Below, piece by piece: positions 1-7,700 of a DNA stretch of 64,000 nucleotides. This DNA comes from Mycolicibacter terrae. Lineage in GTDB: Bacteria; Actinomycetota; Actinomycetes; Mycobacteriales; Mycobacteriaceae. The notes beneath the pieces were generated by a model that saw only the letters and a program-made list of their open reading frames with translations, did no database searches and was not told the DNA's origin. The stretch spans positions 4,278,001 to 4,342,000 of the forward strand of contig NZ_AP022564.1 in assembly GCF_010727125.1 (NCBI RefSeq). Direction: 5' to 3'. Made by a program: the position numbers and the translations under genes. Each line of letters opens with the position of its first letter. Within the stretch, counting starts at the first letter, position 1.

Positions 1-1
1 C

Positions 2-1450
2 GAAGCCCATCAGGACGTCGACCTGCTGACAGCGGCGGCCGTCGTGCTGAACCGGCACGCCGAGCTGCTGCGTGATCTCGGCGCCATGTTCGATGCGGCC
101 GGCCACCAGCTGTACCTGGTCGGCGGATCGGTTCGCGACGCCCTGCTGGGTCGGCCGGCGCCGGACCTGGATTTCACCACCGACGCCCGACCCGAGCAGG
201 TGCAGCACATTCTGCGGGGCCGGGCCGAGGCGATGTGGGACACCGGGATCGAATACGGCACCGTCGGCGCCACCCTGGCTGGGCAACGGCTGGAGATCAC
301 CACCTTCCGGGCCGACCAGTACGACCGGGTTTCGCGCAATCCCGAAGTGCGCTTTGGTGATTCGCTCGACGCGGATCTGATGCGCCGCGATTTCACGGCC
401 AACGCGATGGCGGTCCGCGTCACCGCAGCCGGCCCGGGGGAGTTCCTCGACCCGCTGGGCGGCCTGGCGGCGTTGCGAGCCGGGGTGCTGGACACCCCGA
501 CGGCGCCGCAGGACTCCTTCGGCGACGATCCGTTGCGGATGCTGCGCGCCGCCCGGTTCGTTTCCCAACTCGGTTTCACCGTGGCGCCACGGGTACGCGC
601 CGCGATCGAGGAGATGGCCGCGGAGCTGTCCCGCATCACCCCCGAGCGGGTGGCCGCCGAACTGGACAAGCTGCTGCTGGGAGCCGACCCGGCCGCCGGT
701 ATCGACCTGGTGGTGGACAGCGGGATGGGTGATGTGGTGCTGCCCGAGGTCGGCGCGATGCGGATGGCGATCGACGAGCATCACCAGCACAAGGACGTCT
801 ACCAGCATTCCCTGACCGTGCTGCGGCAGGCGATCGACCTCGAGGATCCCCCTCCCGAGGGTGGCCCCGATCTGGTGTTGCGCTGGGCGGCGCTGTTGCA
901 CGACATCGGCAAGCCGGACACCCGGCGCCACGAGGCCGACGGCAGGGTGAGTTTTCACCACCACGAGGTGGTGGGCGCGAAGATGGTCCGCAAGCGGATG
1001 CGCGCGCTGCGCTACTCCAAGCAGATGGTCGACGACGTCTCACAGCTGGTCTATCTGCACCTGCGGTTCCACGGCTACGGCGACGGCAAATGGACCGACT
1101 CGGCGGTGCGCCGCTATGTCACCGATGCCGGACCGCTGCTGGGCCGGCTGCACAAACTGGTACGCGCCGACTGCACGACCCGCAACAAGCGGCGGGCCGC
1201 GCGCCTGCAGGCCAGCTACGACCAGCTCGAAGCACGCATCGCGGTGTTGGCCGAGCAGGAGGACCTGCAGCGGGTGCGGCCGGACCTGGACGGCAACGAG
1301 ATCATGACGCTGCTTGATATCCCGGCCGGCCCGCAGGTGGGTCGCGCCTGGAGCTATCTCAAGGAGCTGCGCTTGGAGCGGGGGCCGTTGTCGCGCGAGG
1401 AGGCGACGGCCGAGCTGCTGGCGTGGTGGCAGGCACAGCGGAACCAATAG
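2..1450 (+). CDS. pcnA: CCA-adding tRNA nucleotidyltransferase / poly(A) polymerase family, 5' end outside window
   Basis: Class II nucleotidyltransferase that adds or repairs the 3' CCA of tRNA in the cytoplasm. The sequence has the LVGGSVRDALLGR head motif followed by the metal-binding pair DLDF, the RRDFTANAM motif, and a C-terminal HD domain (LLHDIGKP, then HHHEVVG). The frame is open from base 2, reading through AHQDVDLLTAAAVVLNRH before the GTG at 44. M. tuberculosis Rv3907c has a comparable upstream stretch, so I infer that the true start lies before the window and 44 is internal. About 483 codons are visible, close to full length. The Rv3906c-like gene follows 25 bp downstream on the same strand. 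Confidence 0.93.
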   Translation, partial: EAHQDVDLLTAAAVVLNRHAELLRDLGAMFDAAGHQLYLVGGSVRDALLGRPAPDLDFTTDARPEQVQHILRGRAEAMWDTGIEYGTVGATLAGQRLEITTFRADQYDRVSRNPEVRFGDSLDADLMRRDFTANAMAVRVTAAGPGEFLDPLGGLAALRAGVLDTPTAPQDSFGDDPLRMLRAARFVSQLGFTVAPRVRAAIEEMAAELSRITPERVAAELDKLLLGADPAAGIDLVVDSGMGDVVLPEVGAMRMAIDEHHQHKDVYQHSLTVLRQAIDLEDPPPEGGPDLVLRWAALLHDIGKPDTRRHEADGRVSFHHHEVVGAKMVRKRMRALRYSKQMVDDVSQLVYLHLRFHGYGDGKWTDSAVRRYVTDAGPLLGRLHKLVRADCTTRNKRRAARLQASYDQLEARIAVLAEQEDLQRVRPDLDGNEIMTLLDIPAGPQVGRAWSYLKELRLERGPLSREEATAELLAWWQAQRNQ

Positions 1451-1475
1451 CGACGCCGTCGCGTCTGATCCGGGT

Positions 1476-2006
1476 ATGGACTACTGCCTGGGCGATGGTG
1501 ACGGCGCTGCGACGATGTGGACCGGCCCACCCGACCTCGATCTCGACGGCGACGGGCTCGCAGATGCGATCAGCCTCGATTTCGACGGGGATGGGCTGCG
1601 CGACGACGCGCTGGTAGACCTCGACGGCGACGGGGTGGCCGACCACTTGGCGCTCGACCTCGACGACGACGGCACCCCGGAGGCCTACTTCGCCGACGAC
1701 GGTTCCGGTACCTGGGGGCACGGCGTTGCGGCGGGCTCAGCGGACCGATCCGGCGGGCTGCGCTGGCAGGGGCTCGACGATGTCGAGCACACCGGCGGGC
1801 CGCTGGTCGACTTCGACGGAGATGGACGTGTCGACGACAGGCTGCTCGACTCCGAGGGTGACGGGCGTGCAGACCGGGTACTGATAGGCAATGACACGGG
1901 TGGTTACGGCGCGGCCTACGTCGACACCGACGGTGACGGGCGCTGGGACGTCAAGCTCACCGACTCCGACGGCGACGGCTCCGCGGACGGGGCCGCCACC
2001 TTGTGA
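1476..2006 (+). CDS. Acidic calcium-loop repeat protein, Rv3906c-like
   Basis: A 176-residue acidic protein made almost entirely of DxDGDGxxD loops. I count at least six (DLDGDGLAD, DFDGDGLRD, DLDGDGVAD, DFDGDGRVD, DTDGDGRWD, DSDGDGSAD). Such loops resemble EF-hand or thrombospondin type 3 calcium-binding segments, so Ca2+ binding is likely by analogy. There is no signal peptide or membrane segment. The start chosen is ATG 1476 (MDYCLGDGDG). The open frame extends upstream into pcnA, but that part is arginine-rich and overlaps the real gene. Position directly after pcnA matches Rv3907c-Rv3906c of M. tuberculosis. The biological role is unknown. Confidence 0.78.
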   Translation: MDYCLGDGDGAATMWTGPPDLDLDGDGLADAISLDFDGDGLRDDALVDLDGDGVADHLALDLDDDGTPEAYFADDGSGTWGHGVAAGSADRSGGLRWQGLDDVEHTGGPLVDFDGDGRVDDRLLDSEGDGRADRVLIGNDTGGYGAAYVDTDGDGRWDVKLTDSDGDGSADGAATL

Positions 2007-2345
2007 GGCCGGAAACGCAGCCCGTCTGCGGCGCACGCCGTTGAAAGCAGCAGCCCGGGCGCGGATACTCGGTCACACGGTCGGCTGTGATGGCCGGCGT
2101 GCGACAACTCCACAACGCCGATCCGGCCGGTGGGGAGCTCCCGCCCGGCGCCCCGAAACGGCTACGGGCGAACGGATATGTGAGACGACCCCCCATTTTT
2201 GTGGGAATTCGACCGGATTTTGCTGCTCGGGGACGCTTGAGTGGACATTGTCCTTGGTCCGAGCTAAGTTAATGACTGTGCCGGTACATACTGCTGGCTC
2301 TTAGAAACAGGTGTGAATCAGCATCACAATGTCGGGGAAGTGCCT
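2007..2345. other. Intergenic region before PE-PPE hydrolase
   Basis: No gene is supported here. From about 2230 the sequence becomes relatively AT-rich, with TTGTCC and TAATGA spaced 16 bp apart in front of the hydrolase, a plausible but weak promoter. A short CCCA/TGGG inverted repeat flanks a T-run near 2190-2206. The open frames that cross this stretch have no recognisable protein features. Confidence 0.35.
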
Positions 2346-3218
2346 GTGAAGACGAGAACGGTGGGGGCGCTGCTGGCGGCGCCGATAGTCGTGGCACCGA
2401 TGGCGCTGGCAGAGGCGAACTGTTCGGCTCTGACCCCTGGCGCCGACCGCCACATCCTCGACTACGCGCTGGCCGCCGAAGCCTTGGTGATGATCCCGGC
2501 GATGAACCAGGACTGGCTCGACCTGAGCAAGAGTTTGTATCTGGAGCCGAACGGATTCCCCAGCGACGGCACCGCGACCTTCCTGCAGGTGCCCGAGACC
2601 TCCGACCTGAACGCGAGCATCAGCGGCGCCACCGACATCCTGGTCAAAGCGATCCTGGAGAGGTGGGACGGCGGAGACGGCAGCTTCGACTCCGACGACC
2701 CGCTCTACATCTTTGGCTACTCGCAGGCCAACGTGGCGGCGGGGCTGGCTGAGCAGCAACTCGCCGAGCAGGGAATCCCCTTGGATGCACTGCATTTCGT
2801 CATGGTGGGGGACAGTGCGGCCGAGGGTGGATTCCTGAGCGGGTTCCTGCCCACGTTGCTCAGCTACTTCCCGGAGTCATGGCATGACGACGTGATCAAA
2901 ATGGTCTATCAGTTCGCCGAGATGATGCACATCGACTCGGTCATCGGCCTGGTGACCCCGAGTGACCTCTACACGACCGATGTTTACTCCCTCTCAAGCG
3001 ACGGATTCGCGAACTGGGATAACGGCGCCCAAATGGGCGGTATGTTCAGCGACCACCTGGCGTACCTGGGCTTGTCGCCGGAGGAGATCAGCTCCGCGAC
3101 CGACGAGGTGATCGGAAACACGACGTACCACATGATCGACACTGCCGACGTGAACATGTTCCAGGCGTTGATGAACTCGCTCGACATGATCGTGGGCGGA
3201 GTCATCGCCTGGTTCTGA
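2346..3218 (+). CDS. Exported PE-PPE domain serine hydrolase
   Basis: Alpha/beta-hydrolase of the PE-PPE domain family (PF08237-type), predicted to be exported. From the GTG at 2346 the protein starts with a basic n-region (VKTRTVG) and a hydrophobic stretch ending near MALAEA, a good signal peptide. The nucleophile elbow is GYSQAN, with the family blocks GFPSDGT, FVMVGD and TPSDLY around it. The longer GTG start at 2313 would put eleven polar residues before the signal, whereas 2346 has GGGGAAG just upstream. The protein lacks the PE or PPE N-terminal module. It sits between the Rv3906c-like gene and the converging Rv0036c-like gene. Family members tested elsewhere act as esterases; the substrate here is unknown. 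Confidence 0.82.
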   Translation: MKTRTVGALLAAPIVVAPMALAEANCSALTPGADRHILDYALAAEALVMIPAMNQDWLDLSKSLYLEPNGFPSDGTATFLQVPETSDLNASISGATDILVKAILERWDGGDGSFDSDDPLYIFGYSQANVAAGLAEQQLAEQGIPLDALHFVMVGDSAAEGGFLSGFLPTLLSYFPESWHDDVIKMVYQFAEMMHIDSVIGLVTPSDLYTTDVYSLSSDGFANWDNGAQMGGMFSDHLAYLGLSPEEISSATDEVIGNTTYHMIDTADVNMFQALMNSLDMIVGGVIAWF

Positions 3219-3228
3219 GCCCGCTGCC

Positions 3229-3320
3229 CCGGGTCTCTCTTCGCGCTGGCGCGCTCATCGCCCCCGGTGGTGTCGGTTTGGCCGGGTCTCTCTTCGCGCT
3301 GGCGCGCTCATCGCCCCCGG
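3229..3320. repeat. Two exact 39-bp direct repeats at a convergent gene junction
   Basis: Copies at 3229-3267 and 3282-3320 are identical over 39 bp and lie 53 bp apart. Each begins CCGGGTCTCTCTTCGCG and ends CATCGCCCCCGG. Each contains the small inverted repeat CGCGC-TG-GCGCG, and the outer bases CCGGG/CCCGG (minus-strand reading) could also pair. Copy 2 carries the stop codon of the minus-strand gene ending at 3308; copy 1 carries the equivalent TGA in the same relative place. The arrangement looks like a local duplication of a gene end that may act as a bidirectional terminator. Confidence 0.8.
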
Positions 3321-4081
3321 CCGGGAGGCCCCGCGAAGGCTTGAGCGATCTCCAGCCAGCGCTGCGCATCGTCACCGTGTGCCGCGACGTCCAGATCCGC
3401 CAGCGCACGACGCTGGGTGACCAGGAAGCAGAAATGCTCGGCAGACCCGGTCACCCGCTGCTCGGCGTTGACCGGGCCCCACGCCCAGATCCCGCCGCCG
3501 GGGGCGTGTAGCTCCACGTGAAACGGCTCGGCCGGCGGCGTCAGGTTGTGCACCGCAAAGGCATAGTCGCGGGTCCGCACCCCCAGGTGGGCGATCGACC
3601 GCAGCCGCGCGGTGGCGGTCCGTCGGATCCCGAGCGCGTCGGCGACGTCCAGGCCGTGTGCCCAGGTCTCCATCAGCCGGGCGGTAGCCATCGACGCCGC
3701 GCTCATCGGCGGACCGAACCACGGCAGTTTGCGGCCGTCGGGCACGCCCAGCAGGGCCTCATGCAGCCGTGCCCGGGTCGAGCGCCAATCGGCCAGCAGC
3801 TCGGCCGGCGCCAATTTCGCCAGTTCGGCGGCGCCGGCGTCGACGAACCCGGTCGGGTCGCCCATCGCCGCCGCGAGCTCGTCGGCGAAGCCGGCCTCGT
3901 CGGTGATGGCGGTCAGCGAGAGCCGGTCGGTCCACAGCAGGTGAGCGATCTGATGGGCGATGGTCCAGCCTGCCGCCGGCGTGGGCGCACCCCACTGACC
4001 GTCGGTGAGCGGCGCCACCAGGGTGTCCAGGTCGTCGCTTTCGGCACTCAGATCCGCGACGATCGGTTCAGTTTCTGCCAT
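3308..4081 (-). CDS. TIGR03084-type metal-binding / mycothiol-dependent-like protein (Rv0036c-like)
   Basis: A 257-residue protein of the DinB-like fold group that includes mycothiol-dependent maleylpyruvate isomerases. Visible features are the N-terminal helix pair with WTIAHQIAHLLWTD, which supplies a His of the usual metal triad, and METWAHGLDVADAL with further metal-binding Glu/His positions. Both histidine-bearing motifs are intact. It overlaps the end of the upstream MFS gene by 14 bp, so the two are probably co-transcribed and translationally coupled. Position and order match Rv0037c-Rv0036c in M. tuberculosis. The reaction is not known; thiol-dependent chemistry is inference from the family. 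Confidence 0.85.
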   Translation of the reverse strand: MAETEPIVADLSAESDDLDTLVAPLTDGQWGAPTPAAGWTIAHQIAHLLWTDRLSLTAITDEAGFADELAAAMGDPTGFVDAGAAELAKLAPAELLADWRSTRARLHEALLGVPDGRKLPWFGPPMSAASMATARLMETWAHGLDVADALGIRRTATARLRSIAHLGVRTRDYAFAVHNLTPPAEPFHVELHAPGGGIWAWGPVNAEQRVTGSAEHFCFLVTQRRALADLDVAAHGDDAQRWLEIAQAFAGPPGRGR

Positions 4082-5375
4082 GCCCGTACTGTATGCCGCC
4101 CACCGGATCCCGCTGCCGCCCGATCAGGCTGTGCCCGGCCAGGCCGGCCAGATACAGCAGTGTCCCGGCCACGATCAGCGACGGCGCCTGCCCGTCGGGG
4201 GGTACCACCGCCGCGGTGCCGGCCACCGCAAGGATGAACGCCGCCCAGAACAGCGAATCCTGCACCGCGAAGACATGCCCGCGCAGGGCGTCGTCGACGT
4301 CGATCTGCATGGCGGTGTCGGCGCACAGTTTGACGACCTGCCCGGCCACCCCGAGCAGGAATCCGCACAACACGAGCACCGGCAGGTACAGGCCGATCGC
4401 GGCGAGCTGTATTACCGCCGCCGCCGCCAACGCCCCGTTCGCGGTGGCGTAGCGGCCCCAGCGGCGCACCGCCGGCGGGGTGAGCACCGTGGCCAGAAAG
4501 GAACCGGCGCCGGCCGACGCGACGAACAACGCCGTGGTGCCCAGGCCGGCCACCGAATGCTCGCCGACATGGCGCACCATCACCAGCACCAGCAGGGTGT
4601 TGATGCCGAACGCCATGCGGTGCGCGGCCAGCCCGGACAGGGTTGCCGCGACGGTGGGCCGGGCCCGCACCGTCCGGATACCGTGCAGCCAGCCCGTCGT
4701 CACCGCATAAAGCACCGATCCGTGGATGGCGCGTTTGGTGTCGTCGGGGCCGAGCACCCGGGCGGGGAAGCGCAGCGAGAGCACCAGCGCGATCGTGACC
4801 GGGACCGCGACCGCGGCGATGATCGATGCCGCGCCCCGATCGTCGGCGCCGACCAGCCAGCGCGGCACCAGCATGAAATTGGCACCCAGGAAGGCGGCCA
4901 CCGCGCCGGTCGCGATCGCGAGCGCGTTCATCGTGACCACCTGGTCGCGCGGCACCACATGCGGCAGTGCCGCCGACAGCCCGGAGGCGATGAACCGGGT
5001 GAACCCGTTGGCGACCAGGGCCGCGCACAGCACCGGCAGGTCACCGGTCCCGGTCGCCAACAGCGCGGCGATCCCGAGCACCAGCAGCAGCCGGGCGACA
5101 TTGGCCACCACCAGCACCAGCCGCCGGTCCCAACGGTCCAGCAGCGCGCCGGCGAACGGGCCCAACACCGAATACGGCAGGAACAGCACCGCGAACGCCC
5201 CGGCGATCGCCCACGGCGCGGCGGCCCGATCCGGGTTGAACAGCAGTGCGCCGGCCAAGCCGGCCTGAAACAGGCCGTCGCCGAATTGGCTTGCGGCCCG
5301 CAGTTCCAGCAGCCGCCAGAATTCCGGCAGGCCACGCGCCGACCGCCACAGTGACGCGGGTGCGCGGGTGTCCAC
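4068..5375 (-). CDS. MFS transporter, Rv0037c-like
   Basis: A 435-residue integral membrane protein with about twelve hydrophobic segments and an MFS loop motif GALLDRWDRR between segments 2 and 3. It begins near VDTRAPASLWRSARGLPEFW, as in Rv0037c. The start chosen is GTG 5375, preceded by GGAAGTAGGT at good spacing. The same frame stays open upstream to 6086, but that extension lies antisense to the YqgE gene and is not credible. It diverges from yqgE and runs into the TIGR03084-type gene. The substrate is unknown. Confidence 0.87.
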   Translation of the reverse strand: MDTRAPASLWRSARGLPEFWRLLELRAASQFGDGLFQAGLAGALLFNPDRAAAPWAIAGAFAVLFLPYSVLGPFAGALLDRWDRRLVLVVANVARLLLVLGIAALLATGTGDLPVLCAALVANGFTRFIASGLSAALPHVVPRDQVVTMNALAIATGAVAAFLGANFMLVPRWLVGADDRGAASIIAAVAVPVTIALVLSLRFPARVLGPDDTKRAIHGSVLYAVTTGWLHGIRTVRARPTVAATLSGLAAHRMAFGINTLLVLVMVRHVGEHSVAGLGTTALFVASAGAGSFLATVLTPPAVRRWGRYATANGALAAAAVIQLAAIGLYLPVLVLCGFLLGVAGQVVKLCADTAMQIDVDDALRGHVFAVQDSLFWAAFILAVAGTAAVVPPDGQAPSLIVAGTLLYLAGLAGHSLIGRQRDPVGGIQYGHGRN

Positions 5376-5504
5376 CAAAAGACCTACTTCCGGACTCGGG
5401 CGGCGATACGGCACCGGCCCCAACCCAGAGTACAAATCTTCGAGTCGGCTTGGCGTTCGGCGCAGCTGGCCACGATCACGGGACTCGGGTGACATTATGG
5501 GAGG

Positions 5505-6110
5505 GTGGCGCAACCCGAAGACCCCGAGGACTATGTCGCGCCCGCCGCGCATCGGGTCAGGGCCGGCACGCTGCTCCTGGCCAACACCGACCTGCTCGAA
5601 CCCACCTTTCGCCGCACCGTGATCTACGTGGTCGAGCACAACGACGGTGGCACGCTGGGGGTGGTGCTCAACCGACCGAGCGAGACTGCGGTCTACAACG
5701 TGCTGCCGCAGTGGTCCGAGCTGGCCGCCAAGCCCAAGACGATGTTCATCGGCGGCCCGGTAAAACGCGACGCGGCCCTGTGCGTCGGCCTGCTGCGGGT
5801 CGGGGCGGACCCCAACAGCGTGCCCGGCTTGCGCCACATCGACGGTCGATTGGTGATGGTCGACCTCGACGCGGAGCCGGAGACGATCGCGCCCCACGTC
5901 GAGGGGGTGCGGATCTTCGCCGGCTACGCAGGCTGGACCATCGGCCAGCTCGAGGGCGAGATCGAGCGCGACGACTGGATCGTGCTGTCGGCGCTGCCGT
6001 CCGACGTGCTGGTGCCGCCGCGGGTGGATCTGTGGGGCAGGGCGCTGCGGCGCCAACCGTGGCCCACGGCTCTGCTGGCCACCCACCCGATCGATATCAG
6101 CCGCAACTAA
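5505..6110 (+). CDS. YqgE/AlgH family protein (Rv0038-like)
   Basis: A 201-residue cytosolic protein of the YqgE/AlgH (DUF179) family. Characteristic blocks are AGTLLLANTDLLEPTFRRTV, the VEHNDGGTLGVVLNRP segment, the GGPV motif and FAGYAGWTIGQLEGE. The biochemical role is unknown in the family. The GTG at 5505 is preceded by CATTAT (5493-5498) with exactly six bases between, the geometry of a leaderless mycobacterial transcript. A purine-rich GGGAGG touches the start and is too close to serve as a normal ribosome site. Confidence 0.9.
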   Translation: MAQPEDPEDYVAPAAHRVRAGTLLLANTDLLEPTFRRTVIYVVEHNDGGTLGVVLNRPSETAVYNVLPQWSELAAKPKTMFIGGPVKRDAALCVGLLRVGADPNSVPGLRHIDGRLVMVDLDAEPETIAPHVEGVRIFAGYAGWTIGQLEGEIERDDWIVLSALPSDVLVPPRVDLWGRALRRQPWPTALLATHPIDISRN

Positions 6111-6135
6111 GCGGCGATCCCCGCCCTGAGGGCGG

Positions 6136-6573
6136 TTACGCGCAACCGCAACCGCTACCGCAGCCCGATGCCGGCTCCGCCGGTGCGCTGTCCAGGCAAC
6201 CGCAGCCCGGGCCGCAACCCGCGTCCTCGACCGGGGCGCCGTCGCCGCAGCCGCAGCCGGACCCGCAGCCGCCCGACTCGGCCGCCGCGGACTGCCGCGC
6301 CGCGTAGCGGGCCCCCTGCCAGGCGCCCGCGGCCAGAATGGCCAGCGCGCCGCTGATCGAGACGATCAGCGCCAGCAGCGCCACCGCGGGCGGACCGGCC
6401 AGCACCAGTGTGCCGCCGACCGCCAGGATCACCCCGACGGCGATCTGGGCGGGTGCCACCGCGCGCAGCACCAGTTGCTCAGGGTCGCCGGTCAGCGGGC
6501 GCGCCAGCGTCCGCACTCCGAACACCAGGGACACGACTGCGGCAATCAGGCACAACACACCCATGATCAGCAT
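6136..6573 (-). CDS. Small membrane protein with triplicated Cys-rich tail (Rv0039c-like)
   Basis: A 145-residue protein. Three hydrophobic segments fill roughly residues 1-85, followed by an unusual tail. The tail carries three copies of CGxGCGC (CGSGCGCGDG, CGPGCGCLDS, CGSGCGCA at the extreme C-terminus), separated by acidic-alanine linkers. That gives nine cysteines in about 50 residues and none in the membrane part. The location between yqgE and mtc28 matches Rv0039c, a short transmembrane protein in M. tuberculosis. Metal or redox binding by the tail is inference only. Confidence 0.78.
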   Translation of the reverse strand: MLIMGVLCLIAAVVSLVFGVRTLARPLTGDPEQLVLRAVAPAQIAVGVILAVGGTLVLAGPPAVALLALIVSISGALAILAAGAWQGARYAARQSAAAESGGCGSGCGCGDGAPVEDAGCGPGCGCLDSAPAEPASGCGSGCGCA

Positions 6574-6597
6574 GGGCTCAAGGATACGAGGGGCCGG

Positions 6598-7515
6598 TCA
6601 GCCCGCGGTGCCCGCCCGGGGCTGGGCGGGGGCGGGCACCGCGGGACCGTGCGGTGCGTCGGGCAGAGGGGCGACGCCCGGGCGCACCACGCGGAATCCG
6701 TTCACGATCGCGTCGGTCGCCGGGGCATTGCCCACGGCGCGTCCGGCGCCGGTGGTGACGGTCAACGACACCAGGTAGGCGCCGTCATCCGCCGGCACGA
6801 TCACGTGGCGCCGGGAGGTGTTCAGCGTCATGTCGGCGTCGCGGTAGGTGCCCTCGATCACCGAGGACGGGAAGCCGTTGAAATCGGCCAGCGAGGCATT
6901 GGTGGTCTGCCAGGCCATCAACTGCTGGCTGTCGACGAACCCGTGGGTGATGGCTTCTTTGGGATCGAACTGCCCGACCAGGCGGTAGACGACCACCTGC
7001 GCGTTGGGGGTGTAGAGCGACCCGCCCCGCCGGTCGGCGATGACAGCGAACGCATCGGGCACGTTGGGGTCGGGAACGTGGGTCCAGCCCACCGGCATCG
7101 GCAGGGTGATGTTGAGCGCGGTGAAGCCCGCGGCCTGTTGCGGCTCCAGCGCCACGTTCTTGGCGGCGAAGTAGTCCCGCAATGTTCCGGAGGTGGCCGG
7201 AACCAGGGCGCTCGGCGCCGCTGCAGGCACCGGAGAACCGGGCACCGCAGAACCCGGTACGACGGCCGGACCGGGCAGGGCAGGCACGGGTGCTGCCGCT
7301 CGCGGTATCGCCGCGAGCGGAGGCGCCACCGGCACTGAGGCAGGTTGGGCGGCCGGTTGAGCCGCCGGTTGGGCGGCCGGGCCGTAGGGGTTGGGGGGCG
7401 TCGGCATCAGCGGGTCGCCCAGGGCGGCCGGGATTCCCACCGGGCCACCGAAGCCCGCCGCCGTGACAGCCGCGAAGCCGACCAGGAGCCGCCAGCGGCG
7501 AACGGTGTTCGTCAT
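6598..7515 (-). CDS. mtc28: Secreted proline-rich antigen, LpqN/Mtc28 family
   Basis: A secreted protein of 305 residues. The start at 7515 gives MTNTVRRWR, a hydrophobic core and cleavage near ALGDP. Then come a low-complexity Pro/Ala linker containing AAQP repeats (about residues 40-110) and the LpqN-like domain with FTALNITLPMPVGWTHVPDP, DAFAVIADR and AITHGFVDSQQLMAWQTTNAS. The domain blocks match the 28-kDa antigen Rv0040c. The upstream start at 7548 would add MPGPSRKDLEE; 7515 is preceded by GGAAGG and GAGGAG and gives a clean signal peptide. The gene diverges from leuS. Confidence 0.9.
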   Translation of the reverse strand: MTNTVRRWRLLVGFAAVTAAGFGGPVGIPAALGDPLMPTPPNPYGPAAQPAAQPAAQPASVPVAPPLAAIPRAAAPVPALPGPAVVPGSAVPGSPVPAAAPSALVPATSGTLRDYFAAKNVALEPQQAAGFTALNITLPMPVGWTHVPDPNVPDAFAVIADRRGGSLYTPNAQVVVYRLVGQFDPKEAITHGFVDSQQLMAWQTTNASLADFNGFPSSVIEGTYRDADMTLNTSRRHVIVPADDGAYLVSLTVTTGAGRAVGNAPATDAIVNGFRVVRPGVAPLPDAPHGPAVPAPAQPRAGTAG

Positions 7516-7688
7516 CTCCTCAAGGTCCTTCCGGGACGGGCCGGGCACGGGCGCCCCGGCCGTGAATTGACGGTAACCAGCCCGAGTGCGTCCCGCCAGC
7601 GCCGCAACCGACCTGGAACGAAGCCCTCATCGGCCTGCAACGCAACCGATATCAAGCTGTGGCGAGCGGGCCGGCAAACCCCGCCCTT

Positions 7689-7694
7689 TACCCT
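7689..7694 (+). promoter_or_regulatory. -10 element for leaderless leuS transcript
   Basis: TACCCT fits the mycobacterial TAnnnT -10 pattern and is followed by exactly six bases before the GTG at 7701. Transcription should therefore start at the start codon itself. There is no separate ribosome-binding site at normal spacing. Confidence 0.6.
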
Positions 7695-7700
7695 GTTGAG

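Noticed and set aside
5376..6086. Long N-terminal extension of the MFS transporter
   Set aside because: It is antisense to the well-supported YqgE gene, has no membrane or domain pattern, and the GTG at 5375 has a good ribosome site.
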